Assembly (NCBI GenBank): GCA_001899085.1
Contig: MKVB01000003.1
Location: 425,545 to 485,943 of the forward strand
Direction: 5' to 3'
DNA: 60,399 nt
Origin: Devosia sp. 66-14
GTDB taxonomy: Bacteria > Pseudomonadota > Alphaproteobacteria > Rhizobiales > Devosiaceae
Notes under the pieces: generated by a model
Databases searched by the model: none
Told to the model about the DNA's origin: nothing
Seen by the model: only the letters and a program-made list of their open reading frames with translations
In this document: positions 53,039 to 60,399 of the stretch, one piece after another
How the letters are laid out: every line of letters starts with the position of its first letter
Numbering within the stretch: the stretch's first letter is position 1
Program-made: the position numbers and the translations under genes

Positions 53039-54673
53039 TCAGTTCTCTTCGAGGGTAAAGATCCAGCTGACTTCGCTGGCATCGGAAACCAGCGTGTCGA
53101 GCACCAGTTGCTTGGTGCGGTGGAAGCCGAAATAGGCGGATTGGCGCACGCTGTCCTCGACCCGCATCTCGGCGCCTTCCCACAGGAAGGTCCATACCGC
53201 GCCCGAGTTGAGGCGGAGCCGCACCATGTCGTCGGTGAGCTGCACCTCGGTCTGGTGGGCGAGGTGGAAGCGGATGGCAGCGGCGCCGGAAACGCGGCTG
53301 CGGTGGCGCACGAAGCGGTCCTGCCCCACCAGGGTCTTGCCCTCGGCGAGCAGCGTCAGGTGGCGTTCGAGCGTCACCCCGAACCGTTCGGCATAGCCAT
53401 GCGAGGTGATGACCAGGGTATCGTCGGCGCTGCGCGCCTCGATCTCGCTGGGCCGGCCAAGCGGCAGCAGGCGCCCGGCCAGCGGGCCGGACGGCGCGAT
53501 CGCCGCTGCCGACAAGGCGTTGATGGTGGGCGCGGAATGGGCAATGCCCTGGCGGAACAGCAAGGCGTCGTCATAGTCGGACGGCGCCGGCCCGCAATTG
53601 CAGACCACCAGGTCGCGGCCGTGGCTGAACTCGAAGGCCATGGCGCTGGCATGGGCGTGGGCGGTGAATTCCGGGTCGGCGACGAGGCCCGAATCGGCGA
53701 CGACGATGGAGCGGCCGGCGATCAGCCGGCCGTAGCCGCCGGCGGTGCCGGTCTGGCGGGCGCGGGCGGCGCTCTGCGCCTGGATGGCGACGATCAGGTC
53801 GTGCGGCATCTGGCCGGTGCCGTTGAAATAGGCCGGCTCGCCCGTGCCGAGCGAAATGGCGTCGAGCGCCCGATGCATGCTCTCGGTCAGTTCCTCGAGA
53901 TCGCGCGAGGCCTGCTCGTGATCGCGGCGCAGCGCCAGCTTGATGGTGATCAGCTCGATCAGCAGCTGGATCTGGATCTTGGCCGAGCGGGTGCGGTGCA
54001 GCCCGTCTTCGTCGATCTGGTTGTCGACCAGGTTCAGCACATGGCGGACCCGCGCCTCGACCTCGGCATTGGGCCGGTCGGAGCAGAGCGCCACGCCGAC
54101 CAGGGCAATGGCGACCAGCAGCGCATCCACCGGGTCGGTGGCGAGCATGGCGCGCAGTTTCAGCGACGAGATCTGGGTGGCGAGCGAGCGGGCGATCTGC
54201 TGCACCTGTTCCGGCGCTGCCCCTTCGACCAGGATATTGTAATGACGCAGCCAGTTGAGGACCCGGCGGGCGGTCAGCGCCGGGTTCCAGCTGTCGCGGC
54301 TGAACTGGCCCTCGCGGCCGATCCAGTCGAGCGTCAGGGTGCGCGCGAAGCGCCGCTCCTCGTCGGTGCGGGCATCGCGGAAATGCCTGAGCCAGGCAAA
54401 GGCCTGCAGGTCGTCCTGCCAGTCGTCATGATCGACCTCGAGCGAGAACGGCGACACACCGTGGGTGTCGACGAGCTTGGACGCCAGCAAATAGCGTCCC
54501 TGCATCATCTCGAGGATGGTTTCGCGATCGGTGGGGCGGAACTCGGCGAGCGCGCCCATCAGGTCGTCATTGCTCGGGCCGGTCCAGGTCCAGCGGATCA
54601 GCGGATTGGTGACGACATGATCAGCCGCGGACAGCAATGTGCGGCGTGCGAGGAAACGCAGCGAATGTGCCAA
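53039..54673 (-). CDS. Heparinase II/III family protein
   Basis: This 544-residue protein has a helical N-terminal toroid domain (about 60-280) and a beta-sandwich C-terminal domain with [42 protein letters not shown], as in heparinase II/III-like polysaccharide lyases. In Rhizobiales a copy commonly lies between rsmB and purH; its substrate is unknown. No signal peptide is evident. TTG 54673 was chosen because GAGGA stands before it and the family start ([11 protein letters not shown]) follows; TTG 54736 would add 21 residues. Confidence 0.88.
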   Translation of the reverse strand: MAHSLRFLARRTLLSAADHVVTNPLIRWTWTGPSNDDLMGALAEFRPTDRETILEMMQGRYLLASKLVDTHGVSPFSLEVDHDDWQDDLQAFAWLRHFRDARTDEERRFARTLTLDWIGREGQFSRDSWNPALTARRVLNWLRHYNILVEGAAPEQVQQIARSLATQISSLKLRAMLATDPVDALLVAIALVGVALCSDRPNAEVEARVRHVLNLVDNQIDEDGLHRTRSAKIQIQLLIELITIKLALRRDHEQASRDLEELTESMHRALDAISLGTGEPAYFNGTGQMPHDLIVAIQAQSAARARQTGTAGGYGRLIAGRSIVVADSGLVADPEFTAHAHASAMAFEFSHGRDLVVCNCGPAPSDYDDALLFRQGIAHSAPTINALSAAAIAPSGPLAGRLLPLGRPSEIEARSADDTLVITSHGYAERFGVTLERHLTLLAEGKTLVGQDRFVRHRSRVSGAAAIRFHLAHQTEVQLTDDMVRLRLNSGAVWTFLWEGAEMRVEDSVRQSAYFGFHRTKQLVLDTLVSDASEVSWIFTLEEN

Positions 54674-54753
54674 GTCTACGTCCTCACATACGTTTGGCCG
54701 GCGGGCTCTGATAGGCCCGCGCGGACGACTTGCCAAGGGCCGGTGACACTATC

Positions 54754-56052
54754 CTAGCGGCGCCGGAAGCGCGCAACGAAGAACCCATCGAGCGTGCCGC
54801 CCTTATCCCCAGGAACCAACATACCGGGGTGGGTGCGGACGAACCCTTCCGGGGTGATGGCCTCGGGGAGACCGGGCAGTTCGTCGGCGCCGACCGGATC
54901 GGCCACGACGTCGTCGCGGGCGGCGAGCCAACGGGCCTGCTCCTCGCCTTCGCCGGGTTCCAGCGAGCAGACGCAATAGACCAGTACGCCGCCGGGATTG
55001 AGCCACCCTAGCGCGCGCTCGATGAACCGGCGCTGAAGGGCGACGCGGCCGGCAATGTCGGCAGCGCCGCGATGCCAGATCACCTCGGGGTGGCGGCGAA
55101 ACGTGCCGGTCGCCGAGCAGGGGGCGTCGAGCAGGATGCCGCCGAACGTCCGGGCAGGCTCCCAGTTCAGCGCATCGGCGGTGACGATCTCGGGCGCCAT
55201 GGCGAGACGGGCGAAATTCTGCGTCATGCGGGCGACGCGGTCGGGCTCGTTGTCGATGGCGGTGACGGCATAGCCGGCATTGACCAGCTGCGCAGTCTTG
55301 CCGCCGGGGGCGGCGCAGAGATCGAGGACGGGGGCGCCGGGCGAGAGCTTGAGCAGTCGCGCCGGAATGGCGGCGGCGGCGTCCTGCACCCACCAGCGAC
55401 CGGCCTCGAAGCCGGGCAGCGCTTCAACCGGGCGGTCGCGCTCGTCGATGCGGACGGTGTCGGCGAATACGGGTGCAGCGCCTAGGGCTTCCGTCAGTTC
55501 GGGCTCGGCAGACCTGAGGGTCAGATCGAGCGGCGCGCCGTCGAGCAGGGCGTCGGCAAAGTCCTCGAGCGCCGCCTCGCCATAGCTGTCGCGCCAGAGC
55601 GGGCCGAGGGTTTCGGGGAACAGCGCCTGATATGGCAGGTGGCGCAGCGCGTGCGCCTCGCCCTGGGCGCGGCGCAGCACAGCGTTCATCAGCTTGCTGA
55701 GGTGCTGGCTGCGGGTGTCGCGCTTGCAGGCTTCCACCGCGAGGAAGATGGCGCTGTGGTCGCCCAGTTCGGGCAGGAACACCAGGTGGGCGAGGCTCAG
55801 CCGCAGGATCGCCTCGAATGGCCCGGATTTCTTCGGGATGCCACGGTCGAGAAATCGGGCGATCATCAGATTGAGCTGGCCATGGCGGCGCAGCGCCACC
55901 GTCACCAGCTTGTTGGCGAGCGCGCGGTCGCGGCCATCCTCGATCTCGGCGTGCGAAAAGGGGGCGAAGTTCGCCCCCTTGAGTACCTGATCGAGCCGGT
56001 CGGCTGCGAGCAGCCTCAGCTTCAGTCCAGGCGGGTGTTTCTGTTTCTTCAA
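54754..56052 (-). CDS. RsmB-family rRNA (cytosine-C5) methyltransferase
   Basis: This 432-residue enzyme has an N-terminal NusB-like helical domain (residues 10-140) and a SAM methyltransferase domain with VLDLCAAPGGKTAQL, the active-site DAPCSATGTFRRHPEV and VYCVCSLEPGEGE with the second Cys. The target is probably C967 of 16S rRNA. TTG 56052 is the only suitable start, five bases after the htpX stop, so the two genes are translated together. Confidence 0.92.
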   Translation of the reverse strand: MKKQKHPPGLKLRLLAADRLDQVLKGANFAPFSHAEIEDGRDRALANKLVTVALRRHGQLNLMIARFLDRGIPKKSGPFEAILRLSLAHLVFLPELGDHSAIFLAVEACKRDTRSQHLSKLMNAVLRRAQGEAHALRHLPYQALFPETLGPLWRDSYGEAALEDFADALLDGAPLDLTLRSAEPELTEALGAAPVFADTVRIDERDRPVEALPGFEAGRWWVQDAAAAIPARLLKLSPGAPVLDLCAAPGGKTAQLVNAGYAVTAIDNEPDRVARMTQNFARLAMAPEIVTADALNWEPARTFGGILLDAPCSATGTFRRHPEVIWHRGAADIAGRVALQRRFIERALGWLNPGGVLVYCVCSLEPGEGEEQARWLAARDDVVADPVGADELPGLPEAITPEGFVRTHPGMLVPGDKGGTLDGFFVARFRRR

Positions 56053-56057
56053 CTGGC

Positions 56058-57044
56058 TCAGCCCCAGGGTCCGCGCGAGCTATTGCCATTCTCGCTCGAG
56101 CCTGTCGAGGGGACGCGCCATCCGCCGCCGGTATTGCGGGGGACAGTGTCGCCGGCCGCGGGCTGCGGCGCCGGCCGACGGCCGGTGCGATCGACCTGCA
56201 TTTCGCCGGCGATCCGCTGCAGCTGGGCGATGCGGTTCTCGACGTTGGGGTGGGTCGAGAACAGGTTGTCCATGCGCTGCCCGTTGAGCGGGTTGAAGAT
56301 GTACATGTGGGCCTGCGCCGGGTTGCGCTCTGCGGGCACGTTCACCGTGCGCTGCGCCAGCTGGCTGATCTTGCTGAGGGCCGACGCGAGCGCCAGCGGG
56401 TCGCCGGAAATGTCGGCGCCGTCCTTGTCGGCTTCGTATTCGCGGGTGCGGCTCACCGCCATCTGCACCAGGGCCGCAGCGATGGGGGCGACGATCACCG
56501 CGATCAGCACGCCGATCGGGCCGAGCGGGTTGTCGCGCGAATTGCCGCCGCCGAAAAACAGGCCGAACTGCGCCAGCATCGAGATGGCGCCGGCGATGGT
56601 GGCGGTCATCGTCATGGTCAGGGTGTCGCGGCTGCGGATATGGGCCAGCTCGTGCGCCACGACCGCCGCGACTTCGCGCGGCTCGAGATAGCGCAGCAGG
56701 CCCGCCGACACGGCAACTGCGGCATTCTGCGGGTTGCGGCCGGTGGCGAAGGCGTTGGGCTGCTCGGTGTTGATGACGTAGAGCTTCGGCATCGGGATGC
56801 CGGCACGCTGCGCCAGCGCCTCGACGGTATGGTACAGGTCGGGCTGGGTGCGGGGGTCGACTTCGACGGCGTTCTGCATGCGCAGCACCATCTTGTCGGA
56901 GTTCCAGTAGGCGAAGAGGTTAGTCAACGCGGCGATGATGAAGGCGATCCACATGCCGCCGGTGCCGCCGACGAAGTAGCCGACCGCCATGAAGATGGCA
57001 GTGAGGACAGCGAGCAGGACTGAAGTGCGGATGAAGTTGAGCAT
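56058..57044 (-). CDS. htpX: Membrane-bound zinc protease HtpX
   Basis: This 328-residue M48B protease of the inner membrane removes damaged membrane proteins. Two N-terminal helices precede the zinc motif [14 protein letters not shown] near residue 130; two more helices follow; the third ligand lies in [12 protein letters not shown]. The C-terminus has a disordered Gly/Ser/Asn tail. ATG 57044 fits the family start [19 protein letters not shown] heat-shock type promoter is suggested upstream. Confidence 0.95.
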   Translation of the reverse strand: MLNFIRTSVLLAVLTAIFMAVGYFVGGTGGMWIAFIIAALTNLFAYWNSDKMVLRMQNAVEVDPRTQPDLYHTVEALAQRAGIPMPKLYVINTEQPNAFATGRNPQNAAVAVSAGLLRYLEPREVAAVVAHELAHIRSRDTLTMTMTATIAGAISMLAQFGLFFGGGNSRDNPLGPIGVLIAVIVAPIAAALVQMAVSRTREYEADKDGADISGDPLALASALSKISQLAQRTVNVPAERNPAQAHMYIFNPLNGQRMDNLFSTHPNVENRIAQLQRIAGEMQVDRTGRRPAPQPAAGDTVPRNTGGGWRVPSTGSSENGNSSRGPWG

Positions 57045-57087
57045 TGCCGTTAAGTCTTGTACCTCGTGAGCGTCTGAACTGGAAAGT

Positions 57088-57116
57088 ACATGGGTTGGCG
57101 TGGGGTTCCCCACAAG
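57088..57116 (-). promoter_or_regulatory. Possible sigma-32 (RpoH) promoter of htpX
   Basis: On the minus strand CTTG (57113-57116) and CCCATGT (57088-57094) are 18 bases apart, near the alphaproteobacterial RpoH layout. The start point would be about 37 bases before htpX. A GTGGGG/CCCCAC stem lies within the spacer. Confidence 0.4.
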
Positions 57117-57139
57117 GACCCTGTCGAAACGGTAATCCG

Positions 57140-57331
57140 ATGGACCAAACCCCACAAGCCAGGCCCCCGCTCAGCCCCGCCGCGCAGCGGGCGCTCGACG
57201 AAGCCGCCGCGCGTCGCGCTGAAATCGACGAGAAGGCCGCCGCGGGCAAACGCGAGAAAGGCGGCCGCGGCGGGCTCGATCCGGCCCGCTACGGCGACTG
57301 GGAAATCAAGGGCCTGACGGCGGACTTTTGA
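57140..57331 (+). CDS. SDHAF4-like (DUF1674) protein
   Basis: This 63-residue protein carries the C-terminal signature [20 protein letters not shown] of the DUF1674/SDHAF4 family. In mitochondria SDHAF4 helps assemble succinate dehydrogenase by holding the flavinylated SdhA; bacterial members are assumed to do likewise. It diverges from htpX (95-base gap), a conserved arrangement in alphaproteobacteria. Charged, no membrane segment. Confidence 0.9.
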   Translation: MDQTPQARPPLSPAAQRALDEAAARRAEIDEKAAAGKREKGGRGGLDPARYGDWEIKGLTADF

Positions 57332-57346
57332 TCTCGCCGCTTCGAT

Positions 57347-57404
57347 ATGATATACGTGACGTCGATGTATATCATGGAGCGGGTCGATGTATATCATGGA
57401 GCGG
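57347..57404. promoter_or_regulatory. Operator of the toxin-antitoxin unit with 22-base tandem duplication
   Basis: ATGATATAC at 57347-57355 faces GTATATCAT at 57367-57375, a perfect nine-base inverted repeat. A 22-base unit (57361-57382) is exactly repeated at 57383-57404, giving a third half-site at 57389-57397. The antitoxin start follows six bases later. The design suits cooperative autorepression by a VapB-VapC complex. Confidence 0.65.
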
Positions 57405-57409
57405 ATCGT

Positions 57410-57646
57410 ATGAAGGTCTCGAAATGGGGAAACAGCCTCGCGATCCGCATCCCTACGGACGTGGCCAGCAGACTCGGCCTCAAGGAGGGTGATGAGGTTG
57501 ACCTTCAGCCTTCCGACACCAACGGGATCGAACTGCTCCGCCTTGCCTCGCGGCGCGAACGCATCGACCGGCTGAGGGAGCTGCTCAAGGGACGGCTGCC
57601 GGCGGACTACCGGTTTGATCGCGAAGCAGCGAATGCCAGGCGCTAG
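57410..57646 (+). CDS. AbrB/MazE-type antitoxin (VapB-like)
   Basis: This 78-residue protein has a swapped-hairpin DNA-binding domain MKVSKWGNSLAIRIP at the N-terminus, then LGLKEGDEVDL, and a C-terminal tail rich in Arg and Glu that would wrap the toxin. It binds its own promoter and neutralises the partner nuclease. ATG 57410 was chosen because the domain begins there; in-frame ATGs upstream lie in the repeated operator. It overlaps the toxin gene by 14 bases. Confidence 0.9.
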   Translation: MKVSKWGNSLAIRIPTDVASRLGLKEGDEVDLQPSDTNGIELLRLASRRERIDRLRELLKGRLPADYRFDREAANARR

Positions 57647-58037
57647 CTTCCTCGACACCAACATCCTCGTCTATTTCGCCGTTCAGGACTCGGCGCATTT
57701 TGGCCGGGCTGCCGAGATCGTGGAGGCAGGCGGAACGATCAGCGTTCAGGTGCTCAACGAGTTTGCAAACGTCGCGCGCTCGAAGATGCACATGGAGTGG
57801 GGCGAAATTTCCGAGGTGGAGGATTTGCTCTGCAGCCTGCTGCAGGTTCATCCGCTAACCGTGGAGACGCACCGACTGGCACTGGGCCTCGCAGAGCATC
57901 ATGCTTTCCACGTTTACGACGCGACGATCCTCGCATCGGCCCTCGAGGCTGACTGCACCACCCTCTATTCCGAAGACATGCAGCACGGCCAGCTGATCGC
58001 CGGCCGGCTGCGGATCGTCAATCCGTTCGCAAGCTAG
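57633..58037 (+). CDS. PIN-domain toxin (VapC-like)
   Basis: This is a 134-residue PIN nuclease. Acidic residues of the active site are visible: Asp in SFLDTNILVY (residue 8), Glu in VLNEFANVARSK, Asp in VYDATILASALEADC and Asp in LYSEDMQHG. VapC toxins cut tRNA or rRNA when the antitoxin is degraded. The gene overlaps the antitoxin by 14 bases. Its stop directly abuts the stop of the convergent DUF1761 gene. Confidence 0.92.
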   Translation: MPGASFLDTNILVYFAVQDSAHFGRAAEIVEAGGTISVQVLNEFANVARSKMHMEWGEISEVEDLLCSLLQVHPLTVETHRLALGLAEHHAFHVYDATILASALEADCTTLYSEDMQHGQLIAGRLRIVNPFAS

Positions 58038-58457
58038 CTAGGCCGCCGGCACCGCGCCGCCACCGAACAGGCCGATGACGATGCCCTGGACCACCAGCAC
58101 GAGCAGCAGGTGCCCGCCGTCGATCAGCGTCAGCTTCCACGGTGCGCCCTGGTAGCGGTGGTTCAGGATCATCGTGGTGATGACGAAGCCCACCCACATG
58201 TGGGCGCCGGCGAGAATGCCGTTCCAGACCGTGACGCTGCCGAACAGCGCCTGGATGACCACGGCCATGAAATAGGCCATCACCAGCTCGGTGATGAAGC
58301 CGATGACGAAGGGCGCCGGCCCGGTGCCGAGTTGTTCGCGGGTCTTGCCGAGCGCGGCCATCCACTGCTTGCCCAGGGCGGTGTACCAGCCGGCGCCGAC
58401 CGCGAAGCCGGCGATGGTGGCGACGATGATGGCCAGCCAGTTGACGTCGAAATGCAT
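58038..58457 (-). CDS. DUF1761 family membrane protein
   Basis: This is a 139-residue protein with four membrane helices. The start MHFDVNWLAIIVATIAGFAVGAGWYTALGKQWMAALG is characteristic of DUF1761, a family of unknown function. Conserved WNGILAGAHMWVGFVITTMILNHRYQG follows in the middle. It is a single gene that converges with the PIN toxin. A 100-base gap separates it from the EVE gene upstream. Confidence 0.88.
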   Translation of the reverse strand: MHFDVNWLAIIVATIAGFAVGAGWYTALGKQWMAALGKTREQLGTGPAPFVIGFITELVMAYFMAVVIQALFGSVTVWNGILAGAHMWVGFVITTMILNHRYQGAPWKLTLIDGGHLLLVLVVQGIVIGLFGGGAVPAA

Positions 58458-58560
58458 GATCTCTCCCCCAAAAAGCCGCGGCTGCGGCGATGGGAGAGTA
58501 AAGTCATTTGCCGGCGTTGAGGAGGTGGGGCGAGGCGTCCCACCAGCTGTTTTCAGCGGC

Positions 58561-58986
58561 TCAGAGCCCGCCCATCTTGCAGATCAGCTTCCATTCGGCG
58601 TCGGTCACCGGGCCGACCGATAGCCGCGACAGCTTCACCAGCGCCATGTTGGCGAGCTCGGGGGTCTTCTTGATGGTCTCGAGCGTCACCGGCTTTGGCA
58701 GTTTTTTTACCGGCAGTACGTCGACGCACTCCCAGACGATCTTGCCCTTGTCGTTCGGCTCGGCGGTGGAATCGGGGTGCGCCAGCGCCACCACCTTGAT
58801 GATGCCGACGATCTCCTTGCCGATGTTGGAGTGGTAGAAGAACGCCTCGTCGCCGAGCTGCATCGCCTTCATGTTGTTGCGCGCAGTGTAGTTGCGCACG
58901 CTGTGCCACTCTTCGGGAACGCCGCGGTTCACTACGTCGTCGTAGGAATTGACGTCCGGCTCGGATTTCATCAGCCAGTAGGCCAT
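58561..58986 (-). CDS. EVE domain protein
   Basis: This 141-residue EVE-fold protein begins MAYWLMKSEPDVNSYDD, with AFFYHSNIGKEIVGIIKVV in the middle. The fold is related to YTH and PUA and is thought to recognise modified bases; stand-alone copies occur in many proteobacteria as housekeeping genes. It starts three bases after the YciI gene ends, part of a run tsaD-gpsA-yciI-EVE that is conserved in Rhizobiales. Confidence 0.93.
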   Translation of the reverse strand: MAYWLMKSEPDVNSYDDVVNRGVPEEWHSVRNYTARNNMKAMQLGDEAFFYHSNIGKEIVGIIKVVALAHPDSTAEPNDKGKIVWECVDVLPVKKLPKPVTLETIKKTPELANMALVKLSRLSVGPVTDAEWKLICKMGGL

Positions 58987-58989
58987 GGG

Positions 58990-59283
58990 TCAGCGTCCCG
59001 CACTCTTGTTGATGGTCAGCGACCAGCGGCTGATCTTGTAGCTCTCGAACACGCCCTGCTTGATGAACGGGTCCTGTTCGTAAAGGCTGGTCGCAGCGGC
59101 GAGGTCCGGGGCCTCGATGACCATGAAGCTGCCGGTGGCCTTGCCTTCCTCGGTCTGGAACGGGCCCGCGATCACCAGCTTGTCGCCCAGATTGTCGAGG
59201 TGCTTGAGGTGCTCGGGGCGGACCGCCATGCGGTGCTCGAGGCCGTTGGGCTTGTCGGTGGCGATGATCGAGTAGAACGGCAT
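58990..59283 (-). CDS. YciI-like protein
   Basis: This 97-residue ferredoxin-like fold protein of the YCII family has RPEHLKHLDNL and the His-Asp pair region typical of the family (RMAVRPEHLKH, APDLAAATSLYEQDPF). Function unknown; catalytic activity has been shown only for a distant member. It overlaps the end of gpsA by one base, thus coupled, and sits in the tsaD-gpsA run. Confidence 0.92.
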   Translation of the reverse strand: MPFYSIIATDKPNGLEHRMAVRPEHLKHLDNLGDKLVIAGPFQTEEGKATGSFMVIEAPDLAAATSLYEQDPFIKQGVFESYKISRWSLTINKSAGR

Positions 59284-60251
59284 CAGTCTTCTTCCCTCTT
59301 GAGCGGCCGCGACATGAGGCCGGCGACGATATCGGTGATCGAGGTGTTGCCCTCGATCAGCAGGTTTACCGCATCGATCAGCGGGGCGTCGATGCGCACT
59401 TGGTCGGCGAGGGCCTTTGCCACCGGTGCGGTCAGCACGCCCTCGGCGAGCTCGCCGCCGGCCGCTTCGCCCCGGCCGAGGCTGACACCGTAGCGATAGT
59501 TGCGGGACTGCGTCGAGGTGCAGCTCAGCGTCAGGTCGCCGAGCCCGGCGAGCCCGGTAAGGGTCGAGGCGCTGCCGCCCATCCGCACCACCAGCCGGGT
59601 CAGCTCGGCGAAGGCGCGGGCGAGAAGCGCCGCGCGAGCCGAGGCGCCGAGGCCGGCGCCGTCCACAGCGCCGCAGCCGACGGCGTAGACATTCTTCAGC
59701 GCGCCGGCCAGTTCGACGCCGAGCCGATCGTCGGCCGCATAGAGCCGGAAGGTCGGTCCGGCCAGGGCAGCGGCCACGGCCGAGGTCTGTTCCGGATCGT
59801 CGCCGGCGAGCGTGACGGCGGTGGGCCGGCCGGCCGCCACGTCGGCGGCGAAGCTCGGGCCGCTCAGCACGTAGGGGATGGCGGTGGGCGAGACCTCGGC
59901 CAGGATTTCACTCTGCCGCTGGAGCGTCAGGTGCTCGAGGCCTTTGGCGGTGAGGACCACCGGCAGGTGGGCGAGCGCCGCGGCGATCGGCGTGAGCGCG
60001 GCACGGCTCGCCTGTGCCGGCACGGCGAGGATGACGAGCTCGACATCGGGCAGGGTCAGAGCCCCGGTGACGCGATCCGACAGCAGCTGGTTGCCCAGAT
60101 GCGCGCTGTTGCGGTGGTTGCGGTTGATGTCGTCGATCGCCCTGGGGTCACGGCCGACCAGGGTGACGGCGTGGCCGGCGATGGCCGCGACCTGCGCCAG
60201 CGCGGTGCCCCAGGCGCCGGCGCCGACGACGGCGACGCGGTCAAACGCCAT
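59283..60251 (-). CDS. gpsA: NAD(P)H-dependent glycerol-3-phosphate dehydrogenase
   Basis: This 322-residue cytosolic enzyme makes sn-glycerol 3-phosphate for phospholipids. The dinucleotide loop [16 protein letters not shown] stands at residues 8-23, [17 protein letters not shown] in the middle, and the catalytic Lys in [19 protein letters not shown] near residue 190. It overlaps the 3' end of tsaD by eleven bases, the usual order in alphaproteobacteria. Confidence 0.96.
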   Translation of the reverse strand: MAFDRVAVVGAGAWGTALAQVAAIAGHAVTLVGRDPRAIDDINRNHRNSAHLGNQLLSDRVTGALTLPDVELVILAVPAQASRAALTPIAAALAHLPVVLTAKGLEHLTLQRQSEILAEVSPTAIPYVLSGPSFAADVAAGRPTAVTLAGDDPEQTSAVAAALAGPTFRLYAADDRLGVELAGALKNVYAVGCGAVDGAGLGASARAALLARAFAELTRLVVRMGGSASTLTGLAGLGDLTLSCTSTQSRNYRYGVSLGRGEAAGGELAEGVLTAPVAKALADQVRIDAPLIDAVNLLIEGNTSITDIVAGLMSRPLKREED

Positions 60252-60399
60252 GGCTCAGCCCCATATCGGCGCTGTCGAGCGGCCAGCGGGCCTTCGCGGC
60301 GACGTCGAGCGGGTCGGTGGCGCCGAGCGCCAGCCGTTCGGCCCCCGCCCAGGCGACCATCGCGCCATTGTCGGTGCAGAGCGGAATCGGCGGGATGAT
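60241..60399 (-). CDS. tsaD: tRNA threonylcarbamoyladenosine synthase subunit TsaD, C-terminal end
   Basis: Only the last 52 codons are in the window; the gene continues past the right edge. [21 protein letters not shown] and the end [10 protein letters not shown] match the C-terminus of TsaD, including the Asp-Asn pair of the ASKHA-fold metal site. TsaD transfers threonylcarbamoyl to A37 of tRNAs. It is the upstream member of the tsaD-gpsA-yciI run. Confidence 0.93.
   Translation of the reverse strand: MIPPIPLCTDNGAMVAWAGAERLALGATDPLDVAAKARWPLDSADMGLSHGV

Noticed and set aside
57361-57404. Tandem 22-base repeat as a start of a CRISPR array
   Set aside because: The two copies are directly adjacent with no spacers, and they lie in the operator of a toxin-antitoxin pair.

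Overview
The window is a GC-rich piece of an alphaproteobacterial chromosome, most likely Hyphomicrobiales and plausibly Devosia-like. This rests on the large NAD-glutamate dehydrogenase, the glnK-amtB pair, the DUF1127 and DUF3422 proteins, the SDHAF4-like protein, the gpsA/YciI/EVE order next to tsaD, and the dense coding. I assign the lineage by gene content and recall, not by a search. No phage, integrase, transposase, CRISPR array or rRNA was seen.

Positions 1378-14577 form the distinctive part: a PQQ-alcohol dehydrogenase island. It holds a small cytochrome c, a LysR regulator, a soluble quinoprotein dehydrogenase, a second cytochrome c, and secreted proteins of unknown role (one unrecognised, one pentapeptide-repeat, one nuclease-fold). 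Two divergent operons follow around a shared promoter region (11018-11188). The left one is a NitT/TauT-type importer followed by the ATPase of the PQQ-associated ABC system. The right one is a cupredoxin-like protein, a YVTN beta-propeller, the PQQ-associated binding protein and its permease. The dehydrogenase carries the extra aspartate two residues after the catalytic aspartate that marks lanthanide-dependent enzymes. Its neighbours resemble the lut lanthanide-uptake cluster of methylotrophs. I infer a lanthanide-linked alcohol oxidation and metal (or cofactor) handling module.

Positions 14578-28124 are mostly housekeeping and accessory genes: a 900-bp sparse region with stacked hairpins, an epimerase, tRNA-Gly(GCC), a thioredoxin co-chaperone, a Lon-N domain protein, Trm112, leuD, a RidA protein, a glutamate-family dehydrogenase, leuB, a PLP decarboxylase, a DUF1127 protein, a homocysteine S-methyltransferase, a TetR regulator, a luciferase-like oxidoreductase and an isoprenylcysteine methyltransferase-like protein.

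Positions 28158-35452 hold an ABC exporter with a structured leader, then a nitrogen block: amtB with a 32-residue membrane ORF behind it, and glnK-amtB. Both ammonium transcription units have nearly identical sigma-54-type boxes. A UbiH-type hydroxylase follows.

Positions 35615-51315 hold argC, an ArsR-SRPBCC pair, deoD, a HEAT-like protein, a diguanylate cyclase flanked by two paralogous small genes, a zincin, leuC, a polysaccharide flippase, the giant NAD-GDH, and a divergent NmrA/LysR pair.

Positions 51312-60399 hold purH behind a ZTP riboswitch, a heparinase II/III-like protein, rsmB, htpX, an SDHAF4-like protein, a VapBC-type toxin-antitoxin with a repeat-rich operator, DUF1761, EVE and YciI proteins, gpsA, and the 3' end of tsaD. 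Two near-identical 125-bp palindromic elements and a related third one lie between genes.
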